From Zingiber officinale (lineage: Eukaryota; Streptophyta; Magnoliopsida; Zingiberales; Zingiberaceae): a stretch of 64,000 nucleotides of DNA. How positions within the stretch are numbered: position 1 is the first letter of the stretch; each line of letters begins with the position of its first letter. A program made the translations under genes and the position numbers. The notes under the pieces were generated by a model. That model searched no databases. It saw only the letters and a program-made list of their open reading frames with translations, and had not been told where the DNA came from. This document shows positions 1 to 10,904 of the stretch, piece by piece. The stretch lies in the NCBI RefSeq assembly GCF_018446385.1, contig NC_056000.1, forward strand, positions 51,430,722 through 51,494,721. Reading direction: 5' to 3'.

Positions 1-19
1 GTTATGTCATCAAATTTTA

Positions 20-49
20 AAATAATAATAATAATAATAATAATAATAA
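20..49. repeat. AAT microsatellite
   Basis: About ten AAT/ATA units in an AT-rich stretch. The rest of 1-209 shows no gene, and no convincing target-site duplication adjoins the LTR that starts at 210. Confidence 0.8.
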
Positions 50-209
50 CTATAACTGGTGCTTGCATTATAGACTGTAGTAACCATAACTATATTCTGG
101 AGCACCAAATAAGACAGAATTACATATTATACAATAATTGAACAGACTTCTTTAACTATCGATGATGTGGATATATTGGATGGCATAGGGGTAATTAAGG
201 GGAAATAGG

Positions 210-1467
210 TGTTGGAGTAATCCTAATGGTCCGTGCGACCATGTGTTTTAGTGTTTGGGCAAAGGGTTTAAGTTAGGTTCACCCTTGTATTTGATATGTG
301 TATTTGAGTTGTGTAGGTTTGCAGAATACACATATGACTCAGGTTGATGACTTCGGGTCCGGTGAAGGATGGAGCATTCGAGGGATCGTGGATAAGGCAG
401 CGAGGACAAGAGCCGAGGGAAGTGACTTCGAGGCATACGCGAAGGATGACATTGGGGACGAGCCGCGGGCTTGAATGCATCCGAGGGACGAGAGCCAAAG
501 GAAGTAGGCTTGAAGGCAAGAGGTCAAGACTGTAAAGAAACGTCAAGTGAGTTATAAGGGTGAGGGTACGAGTGCACGAGAGATTGTACTCGGAGTAAAA
601 TCCTAGTTTTAGGGTTTTACTGTAGCAGTAGGGGTGAGCATTCGGTTAATTCGGTTAATTTGATATTAATTTTGTATAAATTCTTTTTATTGTTATTTTA
701 AACAAATTTAGTTAATTCGATATTAACTGAAATAACTAATTCGGTTAATTCAGTTTTAGTAAAACTTTGATTTGATTCGGCTAGCCAACACTAAATCAGT
801 TTTCGGTTAATTCGGTTAATTTATGGACTGAATTAACCGAATGCTTACCCCTATGTAGCAGTACTGTAGTAGTCGACTGTATGTTTTAGCAGTTGACTGG
901 GAGCGAACAGAATGCTTCTGCTCGTTCGGTCAGTGTGGAGCAGTCTACTGCTAGTTTTAGCAGTCGACTGGTATCGAGCCGTTGGGGTGTAACGGTCGAA
1001 TTTCCACAAAGGGCAGTCGTCTGGTAGGCAGAGTTTTCTAACCTGCGGCCTATATAACCAAGCCTTGGAAGCTTGGTTGGGACTGACGAAATTGGACTTG
1101 GTTAAAGTCTAATTAGTAGTCTTTTGTGCTCAAGAGATCTTTATGTGCCAAGAGGTCTTGGTTGGAGTTGTGGTGAGGTTTCTCCACCCACAAGGAGGTT
1201 GAGTTAGCCGGAGTTTGCCGGGGACTAATCCACCGACGGATTGAGGGATCGTCCACCTTACGGACACGCCGAGGAGTAGGAGCAAGTTATCTTCGAACCA
1301 CGTAAACGAACGTGTTAGCGGTTTACTTTCTTGTTCTTTCCTTTAGTCTTTAGCTTGTTTGTTTTATTTGTATTATTCCGCTATGCAAGCTAACATAGTG
1401 TAGGAAGCAATCGATTTGGGGGTGGCGTCTATCCAACCCCCTTCAAGCCAGCCACCGATCCCTTACA
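210..1467 (+). repeat. Family 1 5' LTR
   Basis: Begins TGTTGGAG and ends CCCTTACA immediately before the primer site. It is 1258 bp against 1069 bp for the 3' LTR; a 225 bp MITE at 629-853 accounts for the excess. A TATA box (cctatataacc) lies near 1048. Variants of the CAGTCGACTG palindrome lie upstream of it at about 868-1022. Confidence 0.85.
629..853. mobile_element. hAT-type MITE inside the 5' LTR
   Basis: Terminal inverted repeats open TAGGGGTGAGCATTCGG and close CCGAATGCTTACCCCTA. The flanking 8 bp direct repeat tgtagcag (621-628 and 854-861) is the size hAT transposases make. The matching part of the 3' LTR near 4775-4800 reads straight through with no insert. The interior is AT-rich with repeated cggttaatt motifs and has no coding capacity. 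Confidence 0.9.
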
Positions 1468-1469
1468 AG

Positions 1470-1481
1470 TGGTATCAAAGC
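1470..1481 (+). other. Primer binding site (initiator Met tRNA type)
   Basis: TGGTATCAAAGC starts two bases after the LTR end. It differs by one base from the common plant TGGTATCAGAGC site. Confidence 0.85.
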
Positions 1482-1531
1482 GAAGGTCGCACTTCACCGG
1501 ACTAACCACCGAGAAGAGCAACTACAAGAAG

Positions 1532-3202
1532 ATGACTGGCTTGATAGAACCGCCAAAGTTCGAAGGCGGAGGCTTATGGGACATCACATATTGGATGATG
1601 GAGATGGAGCTCTTCTTCAATACGGATTGGGATATCATGATGGTGATCAAGGAGCCGTTCAAAGTCCCAAAAGACAAAAAAGGGAAAAAGCTCCGACCAC
1701 GACATTAGACGGAGGAGCAAACCACACGTGCAAAGGCAAACTCAAAGGTAATGTCTATTTTGATTGATATTTTGCCTAATCATGTGATGACTCGTGTAGG
1801 TGAGTACCATAATGCTCACGATTTGTGGAGCAAGATAAAGAAGGTCCAATAGGAAGAACCTATGCCTACACTAGAAGAAGAAGAAAAAGAAAAATCTGAA
1901 GAAACGGATGTAGTAGCTCAAGAAGAGGAGGTGGAGCAACCGGAAGTTGAGCCATGCTCAACATCCGAGGAGGAGAAGGAGGAAAAGGAAGATGAAGCAT
2001 CATCTACATCCTCAAAGGTTGAAGATGAATCCAACACAAGTGAAGAGGACGAGGAAGAAATCTTGGAAGAAGTCAACCTAGTGAGCATCTCCGCCGAAGT
2101 GAAATCAAAAGATCACATTGTGTACTTCAGGTGCAATGAAAAAGGACACTATAAGAGTAGATGTCCTATGGGTAAGAAAGAGGTAACTCCTAAACCCATT
2201 CAAGTTAATTTAAACACTAACATGTGTTATAGAAATGAAGAAACCCAAAGAAGGAGAATGTGCATCGTATGCTTCATGTGTGGTGAGCGGGGTCATTACC
2301 ACACCAAATGCTCAAAGAAGAAAGAAATCAAGAAGTTGGCGCATTTGAAGAAGGAGGAGAAGAAGTGGAGGAAGAATGGAGGCTCATGTCAAGGGGGAGC
2401 TCCAAAGGTAAAGGGTAAGGTAAACTCTAGTTTAAATTTGAAGTCAAATTTAAATTCCTCCATGCATGCTAGGAATAATTGCTATTATTTACCCATGCAT
2501 AATTTTGAATTAAAATATCATGATAGGAATAGGGTTAATGTAGATCAAAATCCTAGGAAATTTATTCATGATAAATCTAGAAATGGTAGACCTAAGGAGA
2601 ACCAATGCATTAATCCCAAGAAGGGGAGACACATGCCTAGGAAGGGTAGGTCTAGGAATGTCCAATATGGACAAATTAACTCTAAGGTTAGGAACCTAGA
2701 AAAGGAGAATCAAGCTTTAAGGGAAAAGCTTGATAAGTTAGAATAATTCCTTAAGAGATTCAATGTTGGATCTAAGGAATTAAGGATGATGTTGGGTAGC
2801 CAAAGACCCAACAATGATAGATCGGGCTTGGGATACCGATCTAGTCCCTCCAAGGCTAATGAGAGTTCATATGCTAGGGTGACATATGACTATGGCAAGG
2901 AGAAACCCATAAATGGAAAGGGAAAGTCATTTAAAGGTAAGGATAAATTAACCAAGGACAAGGTGTCCAAGGTTAAGAAGCTTAGATTTGTAGGCCAAGT
3001 GTCACCGGAGGTGCACCGATGTGACCTAACAATTGTAGATGAGTCACCTAGGGAGGTGACTAAGGCTAAGAGCTCTAGGGGAGCTCTAAGAGTCAAGTTG
3101 AGATGCATGACAAATGGATCTCAAGTGGGTTTTGCTTTGGAGTCTAGAGGAGCCATGGAGTGTGACAAATGGTTTGGAGACGGACTTGAGTCTCAACCTT
3201 AA
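1532..3202 (+). pseudogene. Family 1 Gag-like ORF with three nonsense codons
   Basis: One reading frame runs from the ATG at 1532, just after the primer site, to 3202. It is broken only by TAG at 1706, TAG at 1850 and TAA at 2744; I see no frameshift. In order it shows a Copia Gag N-terminus (PPKFEGG, then YWMMEMELFF), an acidic Glu-rich linker, a degenerate zinc knuckle (YFRCNEKGHYKSRC, first Cys replaced), a full CCHC knuckle (CFMCGERGHYHTKC), a basic region, a short coiled coil (LEKENQALREKLDKLE) and a Lys-rich tail with LGSQRP and TYDYG motifs. That tail resembles the Gag-Pol junction of SIRE-like Copia elements, but no Pol follows. The role would be RNA binding and particle assembly. Confidence 0.75.
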
Positions 3203-3582
3203 GAAATTGGCACAATTAGGTTGTGTTTCATGCAAAGAAATATGACATTGGGGGTCATATAGCATGATAATTGATTTTGGATGTATAGATGTCATATAAA
3301 CCAATGCTAAGGATGCATTGTGGGTTAGTATGGGCAAATATATCAAGAGGAAGCCAAAACTAGGACTTTAGGTCAAGGTTCTATTGAACCATTTAAGCTA
3401 GTTTTGGATTTTGTGTCAATATTGGGATTGGTGATAGATACATTTTTGAATGTATTTTTTCCAAGTAGATATGGGTAAAACAGACATCTCCACAAAATTT
3501 GGAGATTTTTGGAGGTCTGTGGAATTATTGGTGCATTTCTGAAATTGGGTCAGAAATATTGAAAAAGGCTGAAAAAAGGTGT

Positions 3583-3716
3583 CAGTCGACTGCTAGTTTT
3601 AATAGTCGACTGCACTAGTCGACTGCATGTTTTAGGAGTCGATTGGCAGCGAACAGAAGCATTTTGTTCGCTTAGTTAGTAGCGACCAGTCTACTGGTAC
3701 TTCCTGCAGTCGACTG
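3583..3716. repeat. Internal cluster of CAGTCGACTG palindromes
   Basis: Six copies or one-base variants of the 10 bp palindrome lie in 134 bp. They surround a stem-loop in which GCGAACAGAA (3649-3658) pairs imperfectly with TTTGTTCGC (3663-3671). The same palindrome and GCGAACAGAA block recur in U3 of both LTRs. The cluster ends about 650 bp before the 3' LTR. Confidence 0.8.
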
Positions 3717-4114
3717 ATACCAGCCTGAAACTGTTTTTCAGCACTGTTTGTGATCGGATCAGCTCGTATAGGTGTATGAGATCCATGAAGGATATATACA
3801 TGAGTTTAGGGTCAATTTGGATGACAAGTTTTCAACATTTGGGATATTGTTGGAGAACCTTTTGGATGTTAGGCAAAGGGGGAGAAGTAAGGTTAAATTG
3901 GGAAAACTTGAAGGGGCCTTTGCGTAGGGGGAGCCTTGGGATAGGTTCTTTAAAAAAAACCCCCCTATATGGAAAATCCTAGCTCGATTGGGAGCTTAGG
4001 TGAAGGGGGAGCCTTCGGATAGGTCCTTAAAAAGTCTGTGGTAAAATCCTAGCTCAATAGGGAGCATAGATGTAGGGGGAGCCTTGGGATAGGTTCCAAT
4101 GCATGATGCATTGT

Positions 4115-4300
4115 TTCGGCGTTGTAAGTCCAAGTGTGTAGCCTTGGCTTCGTAAGTCCATTCGGCGTTGTAAGTCCAAGTGTATAGTATTGGCATTGTA
4201 AGTCCATTCGGCGGTGTAAGTCCAAGTGTGTAGCCTTGACAACGTAAGTCCATTCGGCAGTGTAAGTCCAAGTGTGTAGTCTTGGCAACGTAAGTCCATT
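4115..4300. repeat. 46 bp tandem repeat, four units
   Basis: The word ttcggc recurs at 4115, 4161, 4207 and 4253, a constant 46 bp period built around gtaagtccaagtgtgtag. A looser repeat of about 75 bp (gggggagccttgggatagg) precedes it at about 3925-4095. Open frames on the minus strand here come from the repeat and are not genes. Confidence 0.85.
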
Positions 4301-4358
4301 TGTTTTAGCATATTTATTTGCTATAGTTTTCCCTAACTTAAACGTATTGCCAAACATC

Positions 4359-4370
4359 AAAAAGGGAGAT
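4359..4370 (+). other. Polypurine tract of family 1
   Basis: AAAAAGGGAGAT lies two bases before the 3' LTR, the expected place for plus-strand priming. Confidence 0.75.
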
Positions 4371-4372
4371 AT

Positions 4373-5441
4373 TGTTGGAGCAATCCCAATGGTTCGTGTG
4401 ACCATGTGTTTGGCGTTTGGGCAAAGGGTTTAAGTTAGGTTCACCCTTGTATTTGATATGTGTATTTGAGTTATGCAGGTTTGCAGGATACACATGTGAC
4501 TCAGGTTGATAGCTTCAGGTCCGGTGAAGGATGGAGCATCCGAGGGACCGTGGACAAGGCAGCGAGGACAAGGGCCAAAAGAAGTGACTTTGAGGCATAC
4601 GCGAAGGATGACATTGGGGACGAGCCGCGGGCTTGAATGCATCCGAGGGACGAGAGCCAAAGGAAGTAGGCTTGAAGGCAAGAGGTCAAGGCTACAAAGA
4701 AATGTCAAGTGAGTCATAAGGGTGAGGGTACAGTGCCTTAGAGATTGTACTCAGAGTAAAATCCTAGTTTTAGGGTTTTACTATAGTAGTACTGTAGCAG
4801 TCGATTGCATGTTTTAGCAGTTGACTGGTGCAGTCGACCGTGCAGTCGACTGGGAGCGAATAGAATGCTTCTGTTCGTTCGGTCAGTGTGGAGCAGTCAA
4901 CTGCTAGTTTTAGCAGTCGACTGGTATCAAGTCGTTGGGGTGTAACGGTCGAATTTCCACAGAGGGCAGTCGACTGCATGTTTTGGCAGTCGATTGGTAG
5001 GCGAGATTTTCTAACCCGCAACCTATATAACCAAGCCTTGGAAGCTTGGTTGGGACTGACGAAATTGGACTTGGGTAAAGTCTAATTAGTAGTCTTTTGT
5101 GCTCGAGAGATCTTTGTGTGCCAAGAGGTCTTGGTTGGAGTTGTGGTGAGGTTTCTCCACCCACAAGGAGGTTGAGCTAGCCGAAGTTTGCCGGGGACTA
5201 ATCCACCGATGGATTGAGGGATCTTCCACCTTACGGGCACGCCATGGAGTAGGAGCAAGTTATCTCCGAACCATGTAAACGAACGTGTTAGCGGTTTGCA
5301 TTCTTGTTCTTTCCTTTAGTCTTTAGCTTTTTTGTTTTATTTGTATTACTCCGCTGCGTAAGCTTACATAGTGTACGAAGTAATCGATTTGGGGGTGCCA
5401 TCTATCCAACCCTCCTTCAAGCCGGCCACCGATCCCTTACA
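4373..5441 (+). repeat. Family 1 3' LTR
   Basis: Begins TGTTGGAG and ends CCCTTACA. It matches the 5' LTR over its length apart from the MITE, with many scattered substitutions, so the insertion is not recent. The TATA box is cctatataacc at about 5022-5032. Confidence 0.85.
4798..5032 (+). promoter_or_regulatory. U3 palindrome cluster and TATA box of family 1
   Basis: Eight copies or close variants of CAGTCGACTG start at 4798, 4818, 4831, 4843, 4894, 4914, 4967 and 4987. They are followed 27 bp later by the TATA box near 5023. Position upstream of a TATA box suggests enhancer sites for a dimeric transcription factor; that role is inference. Confidence 0.7.
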
Positions 5442-5832
5442 AAGGGAGGGTGTTTTGGTCATTTGACGGGAGCCCTTTTAGGGCACGGTTCATCATGTTC
5501 GAAAGGGAGGCGGGTCTTTGGAGTCTGCGACCGCCAACAGGAAGGAAGAGATCTTTCTTCCTCCCTCCCGCGCTCCTCGTCGGCGCCGACGCCGGCCGCC
5601 AGCCTCCACCTCTGCTCCTCTCCCACCTCCTCGCGACGCTGGCCAAAGCCCTTCTTCTTTCTTCCTCCTTTGTGTCGCCGCCGAAGCCACGCGAGAGGCA
5701 GTCGTCACCTCTTTCTTCCAGCGCCGTCCTCGTCGACTTATCACCTTTGAACTCTTCTTCCTCTCTCACGCTCGCCTGTAAGACGTCGCTCGGCTGTTCC
5801 CATCGCTGCCCTCTCCCTCGTCTTCACGTCGC

Positions 5833-6180
5833 AACCACCACTTCCCGGCAGCCCCCCTTCGCTGGCAGCTTCCATGCGCCGCAGCCACCACTTGCCGGCA
5901 GCTTCCATGCGCCGCAGCCACCACTTGTCGGCAGCCTCTTCGCGCCACATCCACCACTTCCCGGCAGCCCCCCTTCGTCGGCTACTTCCATGCGCCGCAG
6001 CCACCACTTATCAATAGCCTCTTCACGCCGCAGCCACCACTTCCCGACAGCCTCTTCGCACCACTGCCACGCACGCAGCCACCACTTGCCGACAGCCTCT
6101 TCGCACCGCCACCATGCACCGCAACCACCACTTGCCGACAACCTCTTCACACCGCAGCCACCACTTGCCGGCAGTCCATG
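5833..6180. repeat. GC-rich short tandem repeat (CCACCACTT core)
   Basis: Imperfect repeats of the kind cgcagccaccacttgccgg, with spacers of roughly 10-20 bp. They generate Pro/Ser/His-rich open frames on both strands that I regard as artefacts of the repeat. Confidence 0.75.
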
Positions 6181-6884
6181 TGTCGGTCGTCCATGCGCCG
6201 ACTTTGTCCCAACTCCGATTCTATGTCACTGTTGTATGCCGACCCCTGTGACGATCCAGTTTGTATGTCGTATCCCGAGCTACAACCGTAGTGCACCACT
6301 GCACATCGCTATTATGTTTCGGCCTTCGAGCTATGGTTGAATTCCGATCTATGTGCCATTATTGTATCCTGGCTTGCGTGCCGATATTTGTATCCCGGTC
6401 TGCTCACCGATATTTGTATCCCGGCTTACGTGCCGATGTCTTATCCCAATCCGCGTGCCGAGATCGCATCTAGTTTCGTGCCGCTACTTTCGGCTCCATG
6501 ATGTGTCCAGCTCCATTTCATCAGATCCAGCTCCTCGTTCGGCGCATTCATCTACCCTTCTGGGTCACAATAACTCGACCAACGTCCCATCCGAGGGTGC
6601 CCCCCTGGGCCAGGGTATGTTTTTCGTACTTACCCCTCATTTATTTCATTATTATATTATTAGCCTATTATTTATATATTCGTTGGATCTGCCTCGAACC
6701 TAGGGTACCAAGGACCGGGGGGACCCAGTCACTGGTTGTAGGTAGCGTTGATCAGAGGACTTCTGAAGACTTGGTCAACATAGAAGTCATCTCAGCACAC
6801 CCCCCTCCCGGACGTCGCGATTCGGTCAACATTCCATCCACCTCGCCCGACAGTCCGTCTGACTCAGATTCCGGACAGGATCAA

Positions 6885-6900
6885 TTTGGCGCCATCTGTG
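6885..6900 (+). other. Gypsy-type primer binding site
   Basis: TTTGGCGCCATCTGTG directly follows the putative LTR end. The Tat element on the minus strand has the same block reading TTTGGCGCCGTCTGTG at 37511-37528 (complement). Confidence 0.65.
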
Positions 6901-6932
6901 TGAATCTTATTCACCTGTTCTGGGACGTGAAG

Positions 6933-7133
6933 ATGGACGACGTCGGGAGGTTCTCTGCCATTATCACAGTTCCGGAGGATCCAGATGAACATATTATCTT
7001 CTATCCTCACTCCACCGGTATTCAGGAGTCGAGGGATCGAGCTTCAGCTGGCCAACATGTTAGTTTTTCTATTATGTTTTTTTCCCTGACTCCACGGATA
7101 TTCGGGAGTCAAGGGACCGAGAAAAACCCTTAG
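6933..7133 (+). pseudogene. Tat Gag N-terminal remnant
   Basis: A short open frame from an ATG 33 bases after the primer site begins MDDVGRFSAI, resembling the start of the Gag at 37484 (MDEAGRLHTV). Only about 20 residues look related. The rest runs into repeat-like sequence (gactccacggatattcggg recurs near 7010, 7090 and 7715) and stops at 7133. No Gag domain follows. Confidence 0.45.
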
Positions 7134-7986
7134 CCGGTTGACACGACTCCTCGATCAGGTACGTTATATGCTCTGCTCCTTTTTTACGGTTATAGGAGCT
7201 GCTATAGCTCCCTGATAGGTGAGTAAGATCCTAGTACTTAATCAAAGACTAGGGCCTTCGATTTTTGATCGGACACTAGGGGCCCAACTCTCCACTCATA
7301 CACTAGGAACACAACTCCCCGATCATTGACTCGCAGTACGACTTCCCGATTAGGATCTAGGGACCTCACTCTTTGATTACAGGCTAGGGGCCTTACTCTC
7401 CAATTAGGGACCAAGGGTCCAACTCCTCGATCAGGTGTACTACAGGCTCTGCACCCTTCACCATGAGGGTCTGCATCCATATACTGTTACAGGCTCTGCA
7501 CTATTCATCATAGGACTCAGCATCCTCTTACTGCTATAGGCGCTTATATGCTCTGCATCCTCCACCTGTTTTGCATTCTTTTTCCTCTACAGGCTCTGCT
7601 CCCTTCACCCGCGGTGCTTTGCTTCCTTTTATTGCTACGAGCTCTGCTCCCTTATATAACTATGGGCTTCACTTCCTTTGACGGTCGGGGCTCAGATTAT
7701 TCTCTCCCTGACTCCGCGGACATTTGAGAGTCACGGGATCGACACTATTTCTCTCCATGACTTGACGGGTATTTTGGAGTTGAAGAATCGAGACAGATCC
7801 TCAGTCGGTCGACACCACTCCGCGGTCAGGTATGATAAAGGCTCTTCTCCCTCATATTGCTAAGGGCTCCGCTTCTATGTATTTCAGGGCTTATCTTCCC
7901 CCTTTTTCGAGTTCGCGCTATCGCCACTGATCTCAGACTAAAGTATCACCACCGGTCTCGAATCAAAGTATCGATAACGATCCCCC

Positions 7987-8280
7987 AGTCAGGTCTCCAG
8001 ATCAATTCCTGGTCAGGTCTCCAGATCAAGTACTGGTCAGGCCTCCAGAACATTTCCTGGTCAGGCCTTCAGAGCATTCCTTGATCAGGTCTCCAAATCA
8101 ATTCCTGGTCAGGTCTCCAGATCAAGTACTGGTCAGACCTCCAGAACTTTTCCTGATTAAGCCTCCAGAACTTTTCCTGGTTAGGCCTCCAGAGCATTTC
8201 TTAGTCAGGCCTCCAGAGCATTCCCTGGTAAGGCTTTCAGATCATTTCCTAGTCAAGCCTCCAGAACATCTCCTGGTCGG
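7987..8280. repeat. 24 bp minisatellite
   Basis: About twelve units of the type ctccagatcaattcctggtc plus aggt, with substitutions but a steady 24 bp period. Confidence 0.85.
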
Positions 8281-8995
8281 TGTCCCAGACTCTCGCCTCA
8301 GTGCGAGTTATAAGTGAGCATGCTCTCACGCCCAACGACCTTCCAGGTCGGCATCCCAGACTCTCGCCCCAGTGCGAGTTATAAGTGAGCATGCTCTCAC
8401 GCCTCCAGACTCTCACCCCAGTGCGAGTTATAAGTGAGCATCCTCTCACGCCCAACGACCTTCCAGGTCGGTGTCCCAAACTCTCACCCCAGTGCGAGTT
8501 ATAAGTGAGCATCCTCTCACGCCCAACGACTTGCCCGGTCGGTGTCCCAGACTCTCGTCCCAGTGTGAGTTATAAGTGAGCATGCTCTCACGTCCAACGA
8601 CCCGCCTGGTCGGTGTCCCAGACTCTTGCCCCGGTGCGAGTTATAAGTGAGCATGCTCCCACGCCTCCAGACTCTCGTCCCAGTGCGAGTTATAAGTGAG
8701 CATGCTCTCACGCCTAACGACTTTTCAGGTCGGTGTCCTAGACTCTCGCCCCAGTGCGAGTTATAAGTGAGCATGCTCTCACGCCCAACGACCTGCCCGG
8801 TCGGTGTCCTAGACTCTTACCCCAGTGCGAGTTATAAGTGAGCATGCTCTCACGCCTCCAGACTCTCGCCCCAGTGCGAGTTATAAGTGAGTCTGCTCTC
8901 ACGCCCAATGACCTTCTGGTCGGGATTTCAGACTCTCACCCCAGTGCGAGTTATAAGTGAGCATACTCTCACGCCCAACGACCTCTCGGTCGGCA
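8277..8995. repeat. About 70 bp minisatellite
   Basis: Around ten units containing ccccagtgcgagttataagt and gagcatgctctcacg, joined by ggtcggtgtcccagactctc. Some units lack the cccaacgacc linker and are about 20 bp shorter. Open frames on the minus strand arise from the repeat. Confidence 0.85.
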
Positions 8996-9547
8996 CTCAC
9001 TCCTCACTCACCGCTCTGCCCCACACTCTTCACACTCGATTCACTTGTCGCCCTGCTCGACACTCTTAGTTCGCGTTTTCGCTCACCGCTGTTGCTCGGT
9101 CGGTACTTACTGCTCACTTGTCGCTCTGCTTGGCACTCATCATTCGCATTTTCGCTCACTATTGTTGCTCGTTGCTGCTCGGTCGATACCCACTTTCCTC
9201 CTTGCTTGGCATTCGCATAACCACATGATCGTTCTACTCCCGTTCGCGCTCCATCCATAGACTCTACTTGCGTTTGCGACTGATCCACATGTTTTGCTCT
9301 CGGTCGCTTTCAGTCTCTCGGGATTCGTGCCCGACTTGGCTCACAGAGCCTTCGCTCCCATTCGTGCTCGATCCACGGGCTCTTCTCCCATTCTCATTTG
9401 GTCTAAGGCTCCGTGTCTATCCAGCGCACAGGCTTCGCACCCACTCGACATTCTTTTGATCACACGACCAACCTTCTCTTAATCGACCGACCAGTATCGC
9501 TTGGACATCTGCTCGGGCATTCTTTCTGCATCGCTCGACATTGTTCG
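8996..9547. other. Pyrimidine-rich spacer between minisatellites
   Basis: GC/TC-rich sequence with scattered gctcggtcg and cactc words resembling degenerate repeat units. No gene or domain recognised. Confidence 0.5.
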
Positions 9548-10630
9548 ATTGCTCGGTTGTGATTTATTGCAGCTCGATCGTCATTTTCTCGATCGCTTAC
9601 GGCTCTGCTAGTCCATCATTCTCTCTATTGCCTGGTCACGATTTATTGACACTCGGTCAGTATTTTTCTCGGTCACGCTTACGGCTCTGCTCGTCCATCA
9701 TTTTCTCTATTGCCTGGTTGCGATTTATTGTAGCTCGATCGTCATTTTCTCGATCGCTTACGGCTCTGCTAGTCCATCATTCTCTCTATTGCCTGGTCAC
9801 GATTTATTGACGCTCGGTCAGTATTTTTCTCGGTCACGCTTACGGCTCTGCTCGTCCATCATTCTCTCTATTGCCTGGTTGCGATTTATTGACGCTCGGT
9901 CAATATTTTTCCCGGTCGCGCTCACGGCTCTGCTCGTCCATCATTCTCTCTATTGCCCGGTTGCGATTTATTGATGCTCGGCCAATAATTTTCCCGATCG
10001 CGATCGCGACTCTACTAGTCTATCATTCTCCCTATTGTCCGATCGCGATTTATTGACGCTAAGTCAGTATTTTTCTCAGTCGCGCTTACGGCTCTGCTCG
10101 TCCATCATTCTCTCTATTGCTTGGTCGTGATTTATTGACACTCGGTCAGTATTTTTCTTGGTCGCGCTTACGGCTCTGCTCGTCCATCATTCTCTCTATT
10201 ACCCGATCGTGATTTATTGACGCTCGATCAATATTTTTCCCAATCGCGCTCACGGCTTTGCTCGTCCATCATTCTCTCTATTGCCCGGTCATGATTTATT
10301 GACGCTCAGTCAGTATTTTTCTCGGTCGCGCTTACGGCTCTGCTCGTCCATCATTCTCTCTATTGCCTAGTCGCGATTTAATGATGCTCGGTTAGTATTT
10401 TTCTCGGTCGCGCTTACGGCTCTGCTCGTCCATCATTTTCTCTATTGTCCGATCGCGATTTATTGATGCTCGGTCAATATTTTTGTCGCGCTCACGGCTC
10501 TGCTTGTCCATTATTCTCTCTATTGTCCGGTCGCGATTTATTGACGCTCAGTCAGTATTTTTCTAGGTCGCGCTCGTGGCTTTGCTCGTTCATCATTCTC
10601 TATGTTGCTTGGTTGCGATTTACTATCACT
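9548..10630. repeat. 82 bp minisatellite
   Basis: About thirteen units. The word atttattg recurs at 9641, 9723, 9802 and 9884 and onward, mostly 82 bp apart. Each unit holds cggtcagtatttttctcgg and ggctctgctcgtccatcatt. Units decay toward 10600. Confidence 0.85.
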
Positions 10631-10904
10631 CAGTCGACATTTTCTCGGTCTCGCGCTCGACATCGCTTACCCAATTCTCATTCCATCCAAACGGCATTAT
10701 CTCTGTCGCTCGGTCGACATTTTTTCGATCGTGCCCTCGGAACTTTTTGCCCATCTTTCGATTCGCTCGACATTCTCCCTATGGCCTAGACAACACTCAA
10801 CTCGTTCATCGCTCCCACCTCCTTTCATCGCTTCTCCTAGCGCTCATCGCTCGTATCTCACCCGTTGCTCTATTAGGTGCTTGCCGTTCGTCGCTATTCG
10901 TTTG

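Larger units (their letters stand above)
210..5441 (+). mobile_element. Family 1 gag-only Copia-like LTR retrotransposon
   Basis: Two similar terminal repeats, both opening TGTTGGAG and closing CCCTTACA, flank an internal region. A primer binding site follows the first LTR and a purine tract precedes the second. The interior encodes only Gag-like sequence with CCHC zinc knuckles; no protease, integrase, reverse transcriptase or RNase H motif is visible. Movement would therefore need enzymes supplied in trans (inference). The 5 bp flanks (atagg at 205-209, aaggg at 5442-5446) do not match, so the flanks may have been rearranged. The Copia assignment rests on the Gag style and the TGGTATCA-type primer site. 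Confidence 0.8.
5442..10904 (+). mobile_element. Degenerate Tat-like Gypsy remnant rich in minisatellites
   Basis: A GC-rich block differing sharply in base composition from its neighbours. The sequence ending ccggacaggatca at 6883 and followed by atttggcgcc matches the LTR end and primer site of the Tat element at 30249-38190. A short frame starting MDDVGRF at 6933 parallels the Gag start MDEAGRL of that element. After about 7130 the expected gag-pol is absent and tandem repeats fill the space to the junction near 10904. The left part (5442-6883) is probably LTR, but its start is not defined. No 3' LTR was recognised. Confidence 0.5.

Noticed and set aside
3996..4405. Minus-strand frames with repeated HTWTY units
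   Set aside because: Translation of the 46 bp tandem repeat in the family 1 non-coding region.
205..5446. Target-site duplication for the family 1 element
   Set aside because: The flanks atagg and aaggg agree at only three of five bases; not convincing.
5450..6340. Pro/Ser/His-rich open frame of nearly 300 codons
   Set aside because: It is a by-product of GC-rich tandem repeats; the other frames and the opposite strand are also open here and no domain is visible.
8249..8774. Minus-strand frames with repeated LTYNSHWGESLG
   Set aside because: Direct translation of the 70 bp minisatellite; period and sequence follow the DNA repeat.
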